From assembly GCA_965222105.1 (NCBI GenBank), contig CBDCTQ010000080.1:62001-126000 (forward strand): a stretch of 64,000 nucleotides of DNA. The letters run 5' to 3'. Under the pieces are notes generated by a model. That model saw only the letters and a list, made by a program, of their open reading frames with translations, made no database searches and had not been told where the DNA came from. Made by a program: the position numbers and the translations under genes. This DNA comes from CALGLS01 sp965222105 (GTDB lineage: Bacteria > Bacteroidota > Bacteroidia > Chitinophagales > Saprospiraceae). Below, piece by piece: positions 60,830 to 64,000 of the stretch (the first letter of the stretch is position 1; each line of letters begins with the position of its first letter).

Positions 60830-61016
60830 AATTCTAATATTCCACACTTGACATGCTGATAATCAATCATTTGTTAACGTTGGAGCCAATAGTGTAGATT
60901 TAACATTTGTATGTTCAAATTCACCGTTTTGTCTTAGATTTATCAGTTAATTTGGTACAAGTTAACAACCAGCAATACACACATTGCTCTTAGTTAAAAC
61001 AAGCAGATTAACACCA

Positions 61017-61373
61017 ATGACAAAAAAAAGTCGCCCGTTATCCCAGCACAGAAAAATCGCTTTGCCCGAAATCGGTAAAACAACGATAGCAGACATCAAC
61101 GATATTGAGTACCTCGAGTCGCAGCGGTCCGCTACACGGTTTTACTTTAGCAACAAAACAAGGATAACCCTAAGTCGCCATTTGGGGTATTTTGAAGAGC
61201 AGTTGTCCGGCCACAATTTTTGCCGGGTAAAAAGGCAGTACCTCGTCAACCTCGAAAAAGTAACCGAGATCAGAAAAGGGGAGATTGTACTCAAAAGCGG
61301 TGTGGTGTTGTCGGTTTCCCAAAAAGGATTACCTGCCATGAAGGCCCGCATGAAGGCCTTTGTTATTTTTTGA
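61017..61373 (+). CDS. LytTR-domain DNA-binding protein
   Basis: 118 residues from the ATG at 61017 (a TTG at 60984 is in frame). It consists almost only of a LytTR domain: DINDIEYLESQRSATRFYF, RHLGYFEEQLSGHNFCRVKR, QYLVNLEKVTEI and a C-terminal VLSVSQKGLPAMKARM. No receiver precedes it, so it lacks its own phospho-switch. Located 188 bp after the hybrid kinase, it could be a partner or an unrelated standalone regulator. Confidence 0.85.
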   Translation: MTKKSRPLSQHRKIALPEIGKTTIADINDIEYLESQRSATRFYFSNKTRITLSRHLGYFEEQLSGHNFCRVKRQYLVNLEKVTEIRKGEIVLKSGVVLSVSQKGLPAMKARMKAFVIF

Positions 61374-61667
61374 TCACAATGGTGGTTTGTTGGTAAAAAC
61401 ACGACTTTCGTCAAATCGTATTCAACGTTTGTTATATGTGTATTTACTCTTTTTGTTTACTTCGGTATATTTGGTTTTATTTTTGGGATATTATTGTTAT
61501 TGACATACTAACAATTTGACAACTCGTCGCATTTCTTTCCCGGACACCGACCCCAAAACGTATAACTCTTTATTTACTAACCCTTGGTTTTTGGGCCAAT
61601 CTCAGACAGTTTGTCCTGTCGGGGAAAGAGGAGGGCTTGGCCAACAACCAAATAAATCTTTTTCAAC
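61374..61667. other. Upstream region of the LamG/LRR/MopE gene
   Basis: About 294 bp with no gene. TATATTTG at 61464-61471 is a full -7 box match; no TTTG partner at 19-20 bp is seen. It may nevertheless be the promoter of the following gene, giving a leader of about 190 nt. Confidence 0.4.
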
Positions 61668-64000
61668 ATGAAAACCCGTTTTTTACTTCTCGGCTTCTTA
61701 CTACTTTCCAGCCTTTGCTTTGCGCAAAACCATGCATTGGATTTTGATGGGACGGATGACTATGTGGAAATACCACATTCGTCTTCATTGCTTATAGGTT
61801 CTTCTCCCCTAACTTTAGAATGTTGGATTAACGCGCCTAATACTGACCAAGAAGGTTCTTTCATTGCCAAAAGGCAACCAAATAATCCATGGGGCAGGGC
61901 AAGTCTTTCCATTAATGATGGAACAGACCCAAGGTTTTCCCCAAGCCCTGGTAAGAAAATCACTTTATCATTTGGAGATGCAGCAGCTGGTGGTGATTTC
62001 AGAAGTGTGACCACTGTAAATGATATAATTGATGGCAATTATCATCATATAGCAGCTACTGTTGAACCAAGCACTGAAAGCATTTTACTATATGTTGATG
62101 GTACTCTTCAGACAGTTACCACTTTATCAACTGGTCCATTCCCCACTGTAGATAATACAGAACCATATATGTTAGGCCAAGCTAATGGTAATGTTTCATT
62201 TTATACAGGACTAATCGACGAAGTCCGCATCTGGAATATAGTTCGCACCGCTGCCGAAATCCAAGCCAACATGAACATAGAACTAACCGGCACCGAACCC
62301 GGCCTGGTGGCTTACTACCCCCTCAATCAAGGAATCGCCTGTGGCGACAATGCCACGGAAACCATCGCCTTCGATCAAACTGCAAATAACAACGACGGCA
62401 CCCTCATCAATTTTGCCCTCAACGGCGGCTGCACCTCCAACTGGACCGACAATGCCCCCTTCACTGCCACCGACAACGACGGCGACGGGGTAACCGTAGA
62501 AAACGGCGACTGCGACGACAACAACCCCAACATCTATCCCGGCAACACGGAAATTACCTGCAATGGCATCGACGATGACTGCGACCCAAACACGCCAGAC
62601 CAGGTTACCCACCCCGACTTTGCAGCACTGGAAGCCCTCTACAATGCAACCAATGGCGCCAACTGGAACAACACTTGGGATCTGACCGATTGCGACGTTT
62701 GTGGATATTATGGCATTGTTTGCGATGGAATAACCGGACTGGTGGAAATAATAGACCTTAACAACAATAATCTTACAGGAATGTTGCCGCCAGAGTTGGG
62801 CGATATGCAAAAACTCACTTTTCTATATTTACAGGATAATCAACTCTCCGGCTCAATACCGGGCAACATCGGAAATGCCCCCGACCTAAGAAGGCTTCAT
62901 CTCAGCAATAATGCATTGACTGGCCCTATCCCTCCCGAATTGGGGACACCCAATTTGTTGAGTCTCGCCTTGGACAACAATCAACTCTCTGGCCCCATCC
63001 CTTCTGAATTGGCCAATCTTAGCGGCAGTGCCAATCAACTTTCGTTTCAAAACAACCAACTCTGCGGCTGCTTCCCCGAAGTCCTACGAGGCATCGGCGG
63101 CATCTGCAACAACGGCGCCGACTTCTCCAACAACCCCGGCCTCTACCAGGGGGGCAACTTCGCCGCCTTCTGTGTCGATGGCTCCGGCTCTTGTGACAGC
63201 AATCCTCCCGGCTCCGAAATAACCTGCAATGAAATCGACGACGACTGCGATCCCAGCACCCCTGACGCACCCGAAGGAGACAGCGATAACGACGGCGATG
63301 GCTTTACGACCTGTACCGGCGACTGCGACGATACCAACCCCGCTATCAATCCCGATGCCACAGAAATAACCTGCAATGGCATCGACGACGACTGCGACCC
63401 AACCACACCCGACACTCCTGATTTCGATGGTGACGGTGTGCCTGACTGCGATGATTGTAATCCTACCAACGCCGCCGTCTATCCCGGCAACACCGAAATA
63501 ACCTGCAACGGAATTGACGACGATTGCGACCCCAACACGCCCGACGCTCCCGATAACGACGGCGACGGCTCCTCCGCATGCGATGATTGCGACGACAACA
63601 ACCCCAACATTTATCCAGGTGCTACCGAAATTACCTGCAACGACATCGACGACGATTGCGACCCCAACACGCCCGACGCTCCCGATAACGACGGCGACGG
63701 CTCCTCCGCATGCGATGATTGCGACGACAACAACCCCAACATCTATCCAGGTGCTACCGAAATTACCTGCAACAACATCGACGACGATTGCGATCCCAAT
63801 ACGCCCGACGCACCAGACAACGACGGCGACGGCTCCTCCGCATGTGACGACTGCGACGACAACAACCCCAACATCTATCCAGGTGCCAGTGAAATATCCT
63901 GCAACGACATCGACGACGATTGCAATCCCAATACACCCGACGCACCCGATAACGACGGCGACGGCTCCTCCACCTGCGATGATTGCGACGACAACAACCC
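61668..64000 (+). CDS. Secreted LamG/LRR protein with MopE-type metal-binding repeats, cut by the right edge
   Basis: At least 777 residues; no stop before 64000. Signal peptide (MKTRFLLLGFLLLSSLCFA), a LamG/concanavalin-like domain (~20-215; HALDFDGTDDYVEIP ... GLIDEVRIWNIVRT), a MopE-type Ca/Cu-binding unit (~265-305), a plant-type leucine-rich repeat region (~325-470; NNNLTGMLPPELGDM, NNALTGPIPPELG), then at least five MopE units of 44 residues (DNDGDGSSACDDCDDNNPNI and EITCNDIDDDCDPNTPDAP). The repeats are rich in Asp and paired Cys and probably bind Ca2+ or Cu. A T9SS tail is expected beyond the window. The protein is likely a cell-surface adhesin. Confidence 0.85.
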   Translation, partial: MKTRFLLLGFLLLSSLCFAQNHALDFDGTDDYVEIPHSSSLLIGSSPLTLECWINAPNTDQEGSFIAKRQPNNPWGRASLSINDGTDPRFSPSPGKKITLSFGDAAAGGDFRSVTTVNDIIDGNYHHIAATVEPSTESILLYVDGTLQTVTTLSTGPFPTVDNTEPYMLGQANGNVSFYTGLIDEVRIWNIVRTAAEIQANMNIELTGTEPGLVAYYPLNQGIACGDNATETIAFDQTANNNDGTLINFALNGGCTSNWTDNAPFTATDNDGDGVTVENGDCDDNNPNIYPGNTEITCNGIDDDCDPNTPDQVTHPDFAALEALYNATNGANWNNTWDLTDCDVCGYYGIVCDGITGLVEIIDLNNNNLTGMLPPELGDMQKLTFLYLQDNQLSGSIPGNIGNAPDLRRLHLSNNALTGPIPPELGTPNLLSLALDNNQLSGPIPSELANLSGSANQLSFQNNQLCGCFPEVLRGIGGICNNGADFSNNPGLYQGGNFAAFCVDGSGSCDSNPPGSEITCNEIDDDCDPSTPDAPEGDSDNDGDGFTTCTGDCDDTNPAINPDATEITCNGIDDDCDPTTPDTPDFDGDGVPDCDDCNPTNAAVYPGNTEITCNGIDDDCDPNTPDAPDNDGDGSSACDDCDDNNPNIYPGATEITCNDIDDDCDPNTPDAPDNDGDGSSACDDCDDNNPNIYPGATEITCNNIDDDCDPNTPDAPDNDGDGSSACDDCDDNNPNIYPGASEISCNDIDDDCNPNTPDAPDNDGDGSSTCDDCDDNN
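63362..64000 (+). repeat. 132-bp coding tandem repeats (MopE units)
   Basis: Repeat units start with the GAAATtACCTGCAAC motif at about 63362, 63495, 63627, 63759 and 63891; the last three are exactly 132 bp apart and nearly identical. They encode 44-residue metal-binding units. The array continues past the window. Confidence 0.9.

Noticed and set aside
63362..64000. Possible CRISPR-like repeats at the right edge
   Set aside because: The 132-bp units are entirely coding and encode metal-binding repeats.

Overview
The window looks like chromosomal DNA of a Bacteroidota bacterium, most likely from the Saprospiria (Lewinella / Haliscomenobacter / Phaeodactylibacter-like); the lineage is an inference. 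The evidence is several secreted proteins ending in type IX secretion (T9SS) sorting domains, a hybrid two-component regulator of the SusR/HTCS type, promoters of the TTTG-N19/20-TAnnTTTG type, starts that lack strong Shine-Dalgarno sequences, a complete six-gene nqr operon, and intergenic octamer and 14-mer tandem repeats. No rRNA, tRNA or CRISPR array was found.

Layout. 1-6059 (minus strand): an LtaS/MdoB-type sulfatase-fold membrane enzyme cut by the left edge, apolipoprotein N-acyltransferase (lnt) and methionyl-tRNA synthetase (metG). 6060-13380 (plus): a long leader with a good promoter, a 1652-residue secreted PL8-like polysaccharide lyase with a beta-helix region and T9SS tail, then a secreted-protein gene broken by three frameshifts. 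13634-20475 (minus): nqrABCDEF, the Na+-pumping NADH:quinone oxidoreductase, whose NqrA has an unusual membrane-anchoring N-terminal extension. 21003-32467: a DUF4407 membrane protein, an ATPase with a nuclease-like C-terminus, a YndJ/DUF1990 pair, a GreA/B-like protein, a secreted TPR-CHAT protein, glyS and prfC. 32855-38187 (plus): a membrane-spanning AraC-TPR regulator, a small T9SS protein and a fibre-like repeat protein. 38444-40194 is a complete IS66-type insertion sequence with a perfect 8-bp target duplication. 40303-47850 (plus): trpF, a secreted protein whose sorting tail is out of frame at a G6 tract, and a hybrid two-component regulator. 48084-53442: an AspA/AstE-type metallohydrolase, a PaaY-like hexapeptide protein, a small membrane protein, a Bax-inhibitor-1 protein and a PaaJ/PcaF-type thiolase. 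53484-55470 is a repeat-rich island holding an IS110-family transposase. 55707-61373 (plus): a second ATPase/nuclease-like paralogue, a TPR gene remnant, a 7TM-DISM hybrid histidine kinase and a LytTR protein. From 61668 a secreted LamG/LRR/MopE-repeat protein runs off the right edge.

The most unusual signals are non-coding. (i) Three copies of a ~160-170 bp palindromic intergenic element have a central hairpin showing compensatory base changes. (ii) Both ATPase/nuclease-like paralogues have two direct units of 52-53 bp upstream, each carrying an inverted motif; the motif sequence differs between the two genes but the layout is the same, and in one gene it overlaps a recognisable promoter. 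(iii) A compact structured segment with a perfect 12-bp closing stem lies just downstream of the IS110 transposase and is a candidate guide (bridge) RNA. Several genes also show frameshifts, strong hairpins abutting start codons, or decayed remnants.
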